Origin: Paracoccus sanguinis
GTDB lineage: Bacteria; Pseudomonadota; Alphaproteobacteria; Rhodobacterales; Rhodobacteraceae
Assembly (NCBI RefSeq): GCF_900106665.1
Contig: NZ_FNNA01000007.1
Location: 1-64,000 of the forward strand
DNA: 64,000 nt
Direction of reading: 5' to 3'
The first letter of the stretch is position 1, and every line of letters begins with the position of its first letter. Of this stretch, positions 1 through 9,849 are shown piece by piece. The notes under the pieces were generated by a model. That model had not been told where the DNA came from, ran no database searches, and saw only the letters and a list, made by a program, of their open reading frames with translations. The translations under genes and the position numbers were made by a program.

Positions 1-45
1 TCAACGGATCCCACGGGGAAACCCCCGCCGCACAAGCGGCACGGT
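1..45 (+). other. Spacer upstream of tRNA-fMet
   Basis: This short stretch precedes the tRNA. It holds a small hairpin at 27-40 (GCCGC-ACAA-GCGGC) and no gene. In Rhodobacteraceae the initiator tRNA usually lies directly downstream of 5S rRNA, so this is probably the 5S-tRNA spacer of an rRNA operon lying left of the window; that part is inference. Confidence 0.4.
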
Positions 46-122
<77 letters not shown>

Positions 123-151
123 AATCTCCCCACAGGTCCGCACACCCAAAC

Positions 152-180
152 GCCGCCCCCAAGGGCGGCATTTGCGTTTG
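152..180 (+). terminator. Terminator after tRNA-fMet
   Basis: GCCGCCC (152-158) and GGGCGGC (163-169) form a perfect 7-bp stem with a 4-nt loop. A T-rich stretch (ATTTGCGTTTG) follows. It lies 30 bases past the tRNA and is oriented to end that transcript. Confidence 0.8.
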
Positions 181-892
181 TAGGCGAGGGGGGAGCGGCT
201 GACTCCGGGCGTGCCGAAGCGCAGGCGTCGCTAATGCCAGACAGCCGAGCGTCGGCCGGGCAGCCCTTGCGGCGAGCATCTGGCGGTGCCTCACAAAGGC
301 GGCCTTAGGCAGGTTGCCAGCCAGTGCAACCGGCGCGGAATCCACCACCCCAAGGGTTATCGAGCGGGTAGTTGAGCCCCGAGCGGGGCAGTCCCGCTGG
401 TGTGGGCTCTCTGATCCATGGCGGGCGGACGCTCCGTGCACTCTCGCGAAAGGTCAGCGGCGAGAACACCGGCCGAACCTCACGCCGTAAAGGCGCTGCA
501 GTCCGCGTAAGTCCACCCGGGGCAGCCGCTGGTCTCAGTCTTCACCAAGATTGTCAGCAAGCTGGCGACAGCAGCTACCTCCAGCCAGCGTAACGCGCCC
601 ATAAGCCGCCTGTCGCTGAGCGACGGCCAGTCCGGCGGCAGTCAGTTTTGCGAGCGGCGCACGCTGATCGACGTGCCGGTATGGTTAGGAAAAGTGCCCC
701 GACACCAGTTCCAGACCAAGGCCACCCCATCGGAGGCATTATCGTGCTCGCGTCCGGACATGCGCTTTGCCGCTGCCCCTTCGCCGCGCTGGCCGACCGA
801 TTGGCAACGGTAGGCAGACTCTCTCCGGAGGCAGCCGGCCACGCAACTAGCTACTGCAGAAAGGCGCAAGTCCAGACCTCGGCCCACAACCG
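181..892. other. Intergenic region without a recognisable gene
   Basis: About 0.7 kb with only short overlapping open frames on both strands. None resembles a known protein or has a convincing ribosome-binding site. The codon pattern differs from the flanking genes. It could be decayed sequence behind the rRNA operon; nothing more can be supported. Confidence 0.5.
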
Positions 893-931
893 CGGAAAAA
901 CGTTAACGCGGCCCCTGACAAGGGCCGCGTT
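893..931 (-). terminator. Terminator of the pca-TRAP operon
   Basis: AACGCGGCCC (905-914) and GGGCCGCGTT (922-931) form a perfect 10-bp stem with a 7-nt loop. Read on the minus strand the stem is followed by AACGTTTTTCC. It sits 28 bases beyond the dctM stop codon and is a good intrinsic terminator for the ten-gene operon. Confidence 0.85.
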
Positions 932-958
932 ATCGACGTCACAACCGGTCCAGCCCCC

Positions 959-2278
959 TCACCCAAAGACCCGCACCAGCCCCAGCGTGATCGCCGGAAA
1001 GGCGATCAGGATCCCGATGCGGATGAAGTCCGAGATCAGGAAGGGCATCACGCCCTTGAAGCTCTCCCACATCGGGACGTCACGGGCCATGCCGTTGATG
1101 ACGAAGACGTTCATCCCCACGGGCGGAGTGATCAGCCCGACCTCGACCACCACCACGGCGAGGATGCCGAACCAGATCAGCGTGTCCTCGCGGCTCATGC
1201 CGAAATCCAGACCGCCGATGATCGGATAGAAGATCGGGATCGTCAGCAGCAGCATGGACATCGAATCCATCACGCAGCCCATCGCCAGGTAGAGGACGAG
1301 GATCGCCAGCAGGATCAGCATCGGCGAATGACCCGCCTCAACGATCATCTGTGCGGCGAGCATCGGCGCCTGGGTGGCCGAGAGGAAGGCGTTGAACATC
1401 TCGGCGCCGAGCATGATCAGGAAGATCATGCCGGTCGTCTTGGCGGTCCCTTGCAGACACTCGATCAGCCCCGAGAGCCGCATCCCGCCATGCACCACGG
1501 CCAGCACGAAGGCACCGAAGGCGCCGACGGCGGCGCCCTCGGTCGGGGTGAACCAGCCGCGATACATCCCGACGATGACGACGCCGAAGATCACGATGAT
1601 CGACCAGGTTTCCTTGAGGCTGGCGAGGCGCTCGCCCCAGCTCGCCGCCGGGGCGGCGGGGCCGGCGTCGGGCCGCAGCCGGACGAACACCGCCACCGCG
1701 ATCATGTAGCCGATGGCGGCGAGGATCCCCGGCACCATCGCCGCCACGAACATCTTGGCGATGTTCTGCTCGGCCATCAGCGCATAGAGAACGAGGATCA
1801 CCGAGGGCGGGATCAGGATGCCGAGCGTGCCCCCCGCGGCCAGCGAGCCGGTCGCCAAGGCGCCGGAGTAGTTGTAGCGCCGCATCTCGGGCAGGGCGAC
1901 CTGCCCCATGGTGGCCGCGGTGGCCAGCGACGAGCCGCAGATCGCGCCGAAGGCCGCGCAGCCGCCGATCGAGGCCATCGCCAGACCGCCGCGCAGATGC
2001 CCGAGGAACGCCGCCGCCGAGCGGTAGAGCGCCCGGCTCAGCCCGGCGTGGGTGGCGAACTCGCCCATCAGCACGAACAGCGGAATGACCGACAGCGAGT
2101 AGGTCGAGAACTGGTAGTAGGTGTTGGTCTTGAGATAGGCGAGCAGCGGCATCCAGCCGTTGACCAGCCCGTAGCCTCCGACCCCGACCGCCAGCATGGC
2201 GACGGCGATGGGGATGCGGATCGCCATCAGTGCCAGCAGCACCGCAAACCCCGTCAGCCCGGCGGCAATCCCCGTCAT
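959..2278 (-). CDS. dctM: TRAP transporter large permease (DctM)
   Basis: The 439-residue large membrane subunit of a tripartite ATP-independent periplasmic transporter, which uses an ion gradient to import an organic acid delivered by the periplasmic DctP protein. The protein is almost entirely hydrophobic, with the Gly-rich helices and the MGCVMDSMSM segment typical of DctM. An upstream in-frame start would add 52 arginine-rich residues out of character. The chosen ATG overlaps the end of dctQ by four bases (ATGA), so translation is probably coupled. It is the last gene of the pca operon and ends before a strong terminator. The substrate cannot be read from sequence; context suggests an aromatic acid such as protocatechuate or hydroxybenzoate. 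Confidence 0.93.
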   Translation of the reverse strand: MTGIAAGLTGFAVLLALMAIRIPIAVAMLAVGVGGYGLVNGWMPLLAYLKTNTYYQFSTYSLSVIPLFVLMGEFATHAGLSRALYRSAAAFLGHLRGGLAMASIGGCAAFGAICGSSLATAATMGQVALPEMRRYNYSGALATGSLAAGGTLGILIPPSVILVLYALMAEQNIAKMFVAAMVPGILAAIGYMIAVAVFVRLRPDAGPAAPAASWGERLASLKETWSIIVIFGVVIVGMYRGWFTPTEGAAVGAFGAFVLAVVHGGMRLSGLIECLQGTAKTTGMIFLIMLGAEMFNAFLSATQAPMLAAQMIVEAGHSPMLILLAILVLYLAMGCVMDSMSMLLLTIPIFYPIIGGLDFGMSREDTLIWFGILAVVVVEVGLITPPVGMNVFVINGMARDVPMWESFKGVMPFLISDFIRIGILIAFPAITLGLVRVFG

Positions 2279-2796
2279 CTCCGCGCCTCGCGCCAATGTC
2301 CGATCATGGTGAAGAAGGTGGTGACGATCAGCAGCGTCATCGCCGGCAAAACGAGGGTGAAGACCCACCAGACCGGGATGCGCAGCACCATCGACTGCTC
2401 GCCGTACAGCCGGAACTCGGACGCGCCGTGCCACATCCGCCAGGTCAGCAGGATGCCGAGGACCAGATAGACGAGGTCACCCAGCGCCTCGAGCGCGTGG
2501 TTGGTCCGCGCGCCCGCCTTCATGGTGAAGAAATCCACCAGCACGTTGCCGCCGGTGATCTGGCACCACGGCAGGAAGCAGGCCACGACGATGGCCGAGC
2601 CGAGCTCGACCATCTCGAAGTCGCCGGCGATGGGCGCGCCCAGCAGCGAGCGGCGGGTGATGCTGGCGACCGTCATGAACAGCATCGCCATCAGCACCAT
2701 CCCGCCGATGGTGGCGAACCACCGGCACAGCGCGACCAGCCAGCCCGGCACGGGGACCGGGTGGGCGTGTTCGGTGAGCGGTTCGGCCTCGGCCAT
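2275..2796 (-). CDS. dctQ: TRAP transporter small permease (DctQ)
   Basis: A 173-residue protein with four predicted membrane helices, the usual size for the small TRAP membrane subunit that pairs with DctM. A short hydrophilic N-terminus is followed by helices near residues 18-45, 60-85, 105-125 and 142-165. The segment PWCQITGGNVLVD after helix two is typical of DctQ. It lies 13 bases downstream of dctP and overlaps dctM by four bases, so the three transporter genes form one unit at the end of the pca operon. Confidence 0.92.
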   Translation of the reverse strand: MAEAEPLTEHAHPVPVPGWLVALCRWFATIGGMVLMAMLFMTVASITRRSLLGAPIAGDFEMVELGSAIVVACFLPWCQITGGNVLVDFFTMKAGARTNHALEALGDLVYLVLGILLTWRMWHGASEFRLYGEQSMVLRIPVWWVFTLVLPAMTLLIVTTFFTMIGHWREARR

Positions 2797-2809
2797 CGCC
2801 GGCCCGCCC

Positions 2810-3835
2810 TTACTTCACGCCCGCCGCGGCCAGCGCCGCGCGAGCGTCGTCGAGGATCGCCTGCCCGTTCTGGCCGGCGTCGGTCACCGTCTTGACCCAG
2901 GCGTCGAAGACCGGCTGCGTACGCTCTTTCCACGCGGCCAGATCGGCTTCGGGGATCACCGTCACCGTGCCGCCCGCGTCCAGCGCCTTCTGGCGCTCGG
3001 CGGCCTCGGCCTCGTCCAGCGCCTTGCCGGCCAACGGCGTGAGATTGGCGCCCGAGTTGTCGTCGATCACCTTCTTCAGGTCGTCGGGCAGCCCCTCGTA
3101 CTTGGCCTTGTTCATCACCAGCGCAAAGACCGAGGTGGACATCCCGCCGTTCTCGACCCCCATCTCGGTGTGGTTCTTGGCCACCGACTCGATCCGAAGC
3201 GAGCCGAACACCTCCCACGGGATCACCGCGCCGTCGATCACTCCGGTGGTCAGCGCCTGCGCCACCTCGGGCACCGGCATCCCGACCGCCGTCGCGCCGA
3301 GCGCGTTCAGCGCCTCGGTCATCTGCCGCGAGGGGGCGCGGATCTTCATACCGGCCAGGTCGGGCAGGCCCGCGACCGGCTTGGTCTTCATGTGGATCTT
3401 GTAGGCCGCGGGCGCGTGGATCAGCAGCGGATGGACCTGCGCCAGCTCGTCGCCCAGGTGCTTGGCCTGAAACTCCTGCAGGGCCATCGTGGTCTGGGTC
3501 GCGGTGCCGCCCATGAACGGCAGCTCGAACACCTCGGCGACCGGGAAGCGGCCGGGGGTGTAGCTCAGCAGCGTCCACGAGATGTCCACGATCCCGTCGC
3601 GCGCCTGGTCAAACAGCTGCGGCGGCTTGCCGCCCAGCTGCATCGAGGGGAACAGCTGCACGTCGATGCGGCCGCCCGACTGCTCTTCGACCGCCTTCTC
3701 CCACGGTTCGAGGATGCCTTTGTGCAGGGGCGACTCGCCCGACAGGAAGTGGTGGACGCGCAGCGTGACGTCGGCGGCCTGCGCCGCGCTGGCAAGGGCG
3801 AGCGCCGCGACGGCGCCCAGCAGGATGGATTTCAT
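2810..3835 (-). CDS. dctP: TRAP transporter substrate-binding protein (DctP)
   Basis: A 341-residue periplasmic solute-binding protein of the DctP family. Residues 1-20 are a Sec signal peptide ending AQA, with the mature protein starting ADVTLRVHHF. The KIRAPSRQM segment carries the arginine that in this family usually salt-bridges the ligand carboxylate. The start is supported by a GGAGGAG Shine-Dalgarno sequence. It begins 24 bases after pcaB, so it belongs to the protocatechuate operon and its ligand is plausibly an aromatic or ring-cleavage acid. The ligand is an inference from context only; many DctP proteins bind C4-dicarboxylates or keto acids. Confidence 0.92.
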   Translation of the reverse strand: MKSILLGAVAALALASAAQAADVTLRVHHFLSGESPLHKGILEPWEKAVEEQSGGRIDVQLFPSMQLGGKPPQLFDQARDGIVDISWTLLSYTPGRFPVAEVFELPFMGGTATQTTMALQEFQAKHLGDELAQVHPLLIHAPAAYKIHMKTKPVAGLPDLAGMKIRAPSRQMTEALNALGATAVGMPVPEVAQALTTGVIDGAVIPWEVFGSLRIESVAKNHTEMGVENGGMSTSVFALVMNKAKYEGLPDDLKKVIDDNSGANLTPLAGKALDEAEAAERQKALDAGGTVTVIPEADLAAWKERTQPVFDAWVKTVTDAGQNGQAILDDARAALAAAGVK

Positions 3836-3859
3836 GGTTGGTCTCCTCCGGTGTTGGTG

Positions 3860-5131
3860 TCAGTCCGAGCCGGCAAGCCGTGCCGGGTCGAGTTCGTGGG
3901 TCCAGTCCGTCCCCGGCGCCAGCGCGTCGAGCGCCGCCGCGAGGGTCAGGGTCGGGTCGGCGCCGACGCGGGCCAGCGCCTCGGCCACGAGCCGCTGCGC
4001 CTCGGGCCGGGGCAGGGTGCGGGACAGCAGGTGGCCGGCGGCCTCGGCGCACATCCGGCCCCGGTCGGCGGCGAAGGTCGAGGCGATGCGGGCCGGGTCG
4101 GGGGTCAGCGTCTCGGCCAGACCCTGCGCCAGCCGCAGGCTGGCCGCCGTGCGGGTCAGCATCTGCGGCAGCAGGGTCCATTCCAGCCCCAGCGCGCTGC
4201 CGTCGCGTTCCTGCGCGTGGATCAGCGCGTGGTGCATCCCGGCCAGGTCGCCAGCGTTCAGCCGCGCGAGCGTCACCAGCGCCTCGGCGGCGACCGGGTT
4301 CGACTTCTGCGGCATCGCCGACGAGCCGCCGCCAGTACCCGCGGTGACCTCGCCCAGTTCCGACTGGCCGAGCTGGATCAGGTCGAGGCCCATCTTGCCC
4401 AGGCCCCCCGTGACCAGCGACAGCCAGCCGGCGAGTTCCGCCATCCTGTCGCGCGCCGCGTGCCACGGACCGTCGGGGACGCCGAGGCTTAGTGCCTCGG
4501 CCACCGCCGTGCGCAAGGCGGGGCCGTGGCCGCCGAACGACGCGCTGGTGCCCGCCGCGCCGTGCAGCGCGAGCCGCAGCACCCGCGGGCGCAGCTCGGT
4601 CAGCCGGGCGCGGTTGCGCTTCACCATCCCGCGCCAGACTTCGATCTTGGCCCCGAGCGTCGTCGGCGCCGCGATCTGGTGGCGGGTGCGGGCCGGGATC
4701 GGCTGGTCGGCATGAGCCGCCGCCTTGGCCGCCAGCGTCGCGTCGAGGGCCGCAAGCCGCCCCTCGAGCAGCGCCAGCGCCTCGGTCAGTTGCAGCGCCA
4801 GCGCGCTGTCGGTGATGTCCTGCGAGGTCGCGCCGAGATGGACCGCGCCGCCCGCCTCGCCCGCCGCCCGCTTCAGCGCCGCGATCAGCGGTTGCGCGGC
4901 GATCCCGGCGCGGTCCACTTCGGCCCGCAGCGCGTCCGCCCCGGGGTGCAGCGTGGCGGCGGCCTCGGCGATGGCCTGCGCGTCGGCCGTGGGGATCATC
5001 CCCAGCCCGGCCTGCGCCGTGGCGAGCGTGGTCTCGACCCGCAGCATGGCGGCGAGCGTGGCGGCGTCCGACAGGATCGCCGCCATCCCGGCATCGCCAT
5101 AGAGCGAGGCGTAGAGACCGCCCTCGCTCAT
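3860..5131 (-). CDS. pcaB: 3-carboxy-cis,cis-muconate cycloisomerase (PcaB)
   Basis: A 423-residue cytoplasmic enzyme of the fumarase/aspartase superfamily that cyclises 3-carboxy-cis,cis-muconate to 4-carboxymuconolactone, the step after PcaHG. The superfamily signature GGSSAMPQKSNP is present in the middle of the protein, and HLGATSQDITDSA matches the PcaB-type second conserved region. The start MSEGGLY overlaps the preceding DUF849 gene by four bases. The longer upstream frame is arginine-rich shadow sequence and was rejected. In many bacteria pcaB follows pcaHG directly; here the DUF849 gene lies between them. Confidence 0.93.
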   Translation of the reverse strand: MSEGGLYASLYGDAGMAAILSDAATLAAMLRVETTLATAQAGLGMIPTADAQAIAEAAATLHPGADALRAEVDRAGIAAQPLIAALKRAAGEAGGAVHLGATSQDITDSALALQLTEALALLEGRLAALDATLAAKAAAHADQPIPARTRHQIAAPTTLGAKIEVWRGMVKRNRARLTELRPRVLRLALHGAAGTSASFGGHGPALRTAVAEALSLGVPDGPWHAARDRMAELAGWLSLVTGGLGKMGLDLIQLGQSELGEVTAGTGGGSSAMPQKSNPVAAEALVTLARLNAGDLAGMHHALIHAQERDGSALGLEWTLLPQMLTRTAASLRLAQGLAETLTPDPARIASTFAADRGRMCAEAAGHLLSRTLPRPEAQRLVAEALARVGADPTLTLAAALDALAPGTDWTHELDPARLAGSD

Positions 5132-5982
5132 GCGGCCCGCAGCCCCAGGATCGCGCGGGCCTGCTGCCAGCTCGCCACCGGGCGCTCGTAGCGGTCGCAC
5201 AGCTCCGCCGCCCGCCGCACCAGCGCCGCGTTCGACGGCGCGAGGCGGTCGCGGTCCAGCCGCACGTTGTCCTCGAGCCCCGTGCGCGCGTGCCCGCCCG
5301 AGGAGATCGCCCACTCGTTCAGCACGATCTGCGCCGGCCCGATCCCCGCCGCGCACCACGGCGCATCCGCCCCGAAGAGCCGCTGCACCGTGCGGATGTA
5401 ATAGTCGAACACGTCCCGGTCGGCGGGCATCGCGTTCTTCACCCCCATCACGAACTGGACGTAGGGTGTGCCCTCCAGCCGCCCGTCATCCGCCATCTTC
5501 TTGGCCTGAAGGATATGCGAGAGGTCGAAGGCCTCGATCTCGGGCTTGACGCCATAGGCCCGCATCTCGGCGGCGAGCCAGTCCACGAGGTCAGGCGGGT
5601 TCTCATAGACCCGCGTCGGAAAGTTGTTCGACCCGACCGAGAGGCTGGCCATGTCCGGCGAAAGCGGCAGCATCCCGCCCCGCGCCTGTCCCGCGCCCGA
5701 GCGGCCACCGGTCGAGAGCTGGACGATCATGCCGGGGCAATGGGTCTCGATCCCTTCCTTGAGGCGGGCGAAGCGCTCGGGGTCGGACGTGGGTTTCCCC
5801 GCGTCGTCGCGAACGTGGCAATGGGCGATGGTGGCGCCGGCCTCGAAGGCTTCCTGCGTCGACTCCACCTGCTCGGCGATGGTGATCGGCACCGCCGGGT
5901 TGTTCTCCTTCGTCGGCAGCGAGCCGGTGATCGCCACGCACAGGATGCAGGGCTTGCCCGCGTGAGGGTTGGTTTCAGACAT
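5128..5982 (-). CDS. Beta-keto acid cleavage enzyme (BKACE, DUF849)
   Basis: A 284-residue member of the BKACE/DUF849 family. These zinc enzymes condense a beta-keto acid with acetyl-CoA to give acetoacetate and a new acyl-CoA; the founding member is Kce of lysine fermentation. The metal motif HCHVRD is at residues 54-59, and the catalytic GHARTGLEDN segment is near the C-terminus. The gene overlaps pcaG and pcaB, firmly inside the operon. Genes pcaI, pcaJ and pcaF, which normally finish the pathway, are not in the window. The likely reaction is therefore beta-ketoadipate plus acetyl-CoA to succinyl-CoA plus acetoacetate. Family assignment is firm; the substrate is inferred from context and known family diversity. 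Confidence 0.88.
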   Translation of the reverse strand: MSETNPHAGKPCILCVAITGSLPTKENNPAVPITIAEQVESTQEAFEAGATIAHCHVRDDAGKPTSDPERFARLKEGIETHCPGMIVQLSTGGRSGAGQARGGMLPLSPDMASLSVGSNNFPTRVYENPPDLVDWLAAEMRAYGVKPEIEAFDLSHILQAKKMADDGRLEGTPYVQFVMGVKNAMPADRDVFDYYIRTVQRLFGADAPWCAAGIGPAQIVLNEWAISSGGHARTGLEDNVRLDRDRLAPSNAALVRRAAELCDRYERPVASWQQARAILGLRAA

Positions 5983-6679
5983 CGAAGAACACCGTCTCGT
6001 TCTCGCCCTGCAGGCGAATGTCGAAGCGATAGACGGGCGTGCCGTCCCGGTCGGAGCGCGTGGCGATCAGCGTCGCGCGGCGGTTTTCCCACTCGATCAG
6101 GTTCAGCACCGGGTCGGCGGCGTTCGCCTCGGCCTCGTCGTCGAAATACATCCGCGTGTTCAGCCCGATGTTGATGCCGCGGGCGACGATCCAGAGGTTC
6201 AGGTGCGGCGCCATCGGCGCCATGTCCTCGTCCATCCGCCCCTGCCAATCGGGGTGGCTCGCGCGCACCCTGTCGCTGACGCCCGAGGCCATCTTGCGCC
6301 GCGCCCGGACCCGGCCCGGCTTGATGGTGTCAAAGCCCCATTCGCCGGTCTCGAAATCGGTGATGACCCGGCCCCAGCCGCGGAAGCCGTCGGCGGTGCG
6401 GCTGTCCTCGCGCCGGACGTAGTTGCCGTCTGCGTCGGCCTGCCACACCTCGATCAGCACGTCCTTGACCGGGCTGCCGGTGCCGTCGATCACCACGCCC
6501 TCGACGCGGATGCGCTCGCCCTTCGCCCCCTCGCCGGCGATGTCCCAGCCGAGTTCGCGGTCGAAGATCTGGAACCCCGCCGCCCCGGGGGCGAGGCCGA
6601 TGTGGACATAGGGCCCCGCGGTCTGCGAGGCGGTCTCGCGCAGATAGCCGGGCGCGTTGTTCCGGGCGTCGATGACCAT
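5975..6679 (-). CDS. pcaG: Protocatechuate 3,4-dioxygenase alpha subunit (PcaG)
   Basis: A 234-residue alpha subunit of the non-haem iron(III) ring-cleavage dioxygenase that opens protocatechuate between the two hydroxyls. It has the intradiol fold markers TAGPYVHIGL and VLIEVWQADADGNY. As in other alpha subunits the iron ligands are lacking; they are supplied by PcaH. It is longer than the roughly 200-residue Pseudomonas protein. The extra residues lie mainly in the segment after KPGRVRARRK, before the conserved APHLNLWIVARG. The start codon shares one base with the pcaH stop (TGATG), giving 1:1 coupled synthesis. Confidence 0.94.
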   Translation of the reverse strand: MVIDARNNAPGYLRETASQTAGPYVHIGLAPGAAGFQIFDRELGWDIAGEGAKGERIRVEGVVIDGTGSPVKDVLIEVWQADADGNYVRREDSRTADGFRGWGRVITDFETGEWGFDTIKPGRVRARRKMASGVSDRVRASHPDWQGRMDEDMAPMAPHLNLWIVARGINIGLNTRMYFDDEAEANAADPVLNLIEWENRRATLIATRSDRDGTPVYRFDIRLQGENETVFFDV

Positions 6680-7404
6680 CAGTTCCCCTCCAGCCGGTTC
6701 TCGAACAGAGTCGAGCGGCGCCCGCGCAGCACGATGTCGAAGCGATAGGCGATGGCGTCGAGCGGCACGGTCGCGTTCATGTCGAGCTTCGCGGTCAGCC
6801 GGTCGATGGCGTCCGCATCCGGGATCGTCTGCACGATGGGGCAAAGCGGGATCAGCGGGTCGCCCTCGAAGTAGAGCTGGGTGATGAGCCGCTGGCAGAA
6901 GGCATGACCGAAGACCGAGACGTGGATATGCGCCGGGCGCCAGTTGTTCACCCAGTTCCGCCACGGATAGGCGCCGGGCTTGACGGTGCGGAAGGCGTAG
7001 TAGCCCGTCTCGTCCGTCAGCGTCCGCCCGCAGCCGCCGAAGTTCGGGTCGATGGGGGCGAGGTAGCTGTCCTTCTTGTGGCGATAGCGCCCGCCCGCGT
7101 TGGCCTGCCAGATTTCGACCAGCGTGCCGGGGACGGGGCGGGCGTTCTCGTCCAGCACCCTTCCGTGGACGATGATCCGCTCGCCCACCGGGTCGCCGGT
7201 CTTGGCGTAGTTCTTGATCAGGTCGTTGTCGATCGGGGCGATGTCGTCGTGCCCGAACACCGGCCCCGTCGTCTCGGACACCGAGCCCTGCAGCGAGATC
7301 AGCGCGAACCGCGGGCTGCGCGCCACGCTGGTCTTGTAGTCGGGCGTCAGCGCCGGCGGATGGGTGCGGCGGTCGCGCTGGTACAACTCGGCCGGCTGCA
7401 TCAT
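6679..7404 (-). CDS. pcaH: Protocatechuate 3,4-dioxygenase beta subunit (PcaH)
   Basis: A 241-residue catalytic beta subunit. The iron ligands expected from Pseudomonas PcaH are visible: the tyrosine in GGRYRHK, the tyrosine in KPGAYPW and the two histidines in RPAHIHV. These mark it as an intradiol dioxygenase active on protocatechuate. The start [10 protein letters not shown] overlaps the end of pcaC by four bases (ATGA); a second ATG directly after is an equal alternative. It forms a one-base overlap with pcaG. Confidence 0.95.
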   Translation of the reverse strand: MMQPAELYQRDRRTHPPALTPDYKTSVARSPRFALISLQGSVSETTGPVFGHDDIAPIDNDLIKNYAKTGDPVGERIIVHGRVLDENARPVPGTLVEIWQANAGGRYRHKKDSYLAPIDPNFGGCGRTLTDETGYYAFRTVKPGAYPWRNWVNNWRPAHIHVSVFGHAFCQRLITQLYFEGDPLIPLCPIVQTIPDADAIDRLTAKLDMNATVPLDAIAYRFDIVLRGRRSTLFENRLEGN

Positions 7405-7796
7405 CGCGCGCCCTCCATCTCGGCATAGGTATCCTTGGCGAGCTTCAGCGCATGGTTGGCGCGCGGCACGCCGCAGTAGATGGCGACGTGCTGGAACACC
7501 TCCTGCACGTCGCGGGGCGTGGCGCCGGTGCGGACGGTGGCACGGATGTGCATCGGGATTTCGTCGAAGTTCCCCATCGCCGCCAGCAACCCCAGCGTGA
7601 TCATCGAGCGTTCCCGCCGGCTGAGCCCGTCCGAGGCCCAGACCGTGCCCCATGCGCTTTCGGTGATGAGGTCCTGGAACGGCCTGTCGAAGTCGCTTTT
7701 CCCGGCCTCGGCGCGGTCCACGTGGCTGTCGCCCAGCACCTCGCGGCGGACCTGCATCCCGCGGTCGTGGCGGCGGGAAGCAAACTCATCAGACAT
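7401..7796 (-). CDS. pcaC: 4-carboxymuconolactone decarboxylase (PcaC)
   Basis: A 131-residue protein of the AhpD-like carboxymuconolactone decarboxylase family that decarboxylates 4-carboxymuconolactone to beta-ketoadipate enol-lactone. Recognisable family segments are [17 protein letters not shown] and [16 protein letters not shown]. It is a stand-alone PcaC, not the PcaL fusion with PcaD found in some bacteria. It overlaps pcaD by eight bases and pcaH by four. Confidence 0.94.
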   Translation of the reverse strand: MSDEFASRRHDRGMQVRREVLGDSHVDRAEAGKSDFDRPFQDLITESAWGTVWASDGLSRRERSMITLGLLAAMGNFDEIPMHIRATVRTGATPRDVQEVFQHVAIYCGVPRANHALKLAKDTYAEMEGAR

Positions 7797-8588
7797 GGCC
7801 GATCTCCGTCAGGAAGCGGGTGAGGATGCGGGCGTAGTCGGCGGGCGCCTCGACGCAGGGCAGGTGGCCGGCGCCGTCGATCACCTCGAAGCGGGCGTCC
7901 GCGATCAGCCCGGCGGTGCCCTGCACCAGCTCGGGCGGGGTCGAGCCGTCGGCGCTGCCCGCGATCAGCTGCACCGGCAGGGTCAGCCCTGCGGTGCTGT
8001 CCCGCAGGTCGGCGCCCGCGATGGCCGCGCAGCAGGCGACGTAGCCCTCGACCGGCTGGCGTTCGAGCATCGCCTGCCATGCGGCCAGTTCCGGCGTCGC
8101 GCGGAAGGCGGGCGAGAACCAGCGCTCCATCGTCGGGGCGGCGATGGCGGCGATGCCGCCCTTGCGGATCGCCGCGATCCGGTCCTGCCACATCGCCGCC
8201 TCGCCGATCTTGGCCGCCGAGTTCGAGATGACCAGCGCGCGCAGCAGCTCGGGCCGCCGGGCCGCGAGGCTCTGGCCGATCAGCCCGCCGATGGACAGGC
8301 CGACGAACACCACGTCGCGCAGCCCCAGCGCCTCGATCAGCGCAGCCGCGTCGTCGGCCAGCTGCGCGATGCTGTAGGGGCCGGGGGTTTCCTCGGACAG
8401 CCCGTGGCCGCGCTTGTCATAGCGCACCAGCCGCAGCCCGTCCGGCAGGTGCGGGATCAGCGCGTCCCACAGCCGCAGATCGGTGCCGAGCGAGTTGGCG
8501 AACACCAGCGCCGGCCCGTCCGCCGGTCCCCCGGTCGGACCGCTGTCTGCGACGTGCAGCGCCGCGCCGTTGGCTTCGATGATCCGCA

Positions 8589-8589
<1 letters not shown>
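7789..8589 (-). CDS. pcaD: 3-oxoadipate enol-lactonase (PcaD)
   Basis: A 266-residue alpha/beta hydrolase that opens beta-ketoadipate enol-lactone to beta-ketoadipate. The nucleophile serine is in GLSIGGLIG, an oxyanion loop is in FANSLGTDLRLW, and the catalytic histidine is in GAGHLPCVE. The start MRIIEANG shares one base with the pobA stop. The upstream extension of this frame is antisense-type sequence and was excluded. Its place between pobA and pcaC supports the assignment over a generic hydrolase. Confidence 0.94.

Positions 8590-9849
<1,260 letters not shown>

Noticed and set aside
372..1229. Several short open frames on both strands before dctM
   Set aside because: No ribosome-binding site, no family resemblance, mutual overlap, and partly antisense to dctM or the terminator.
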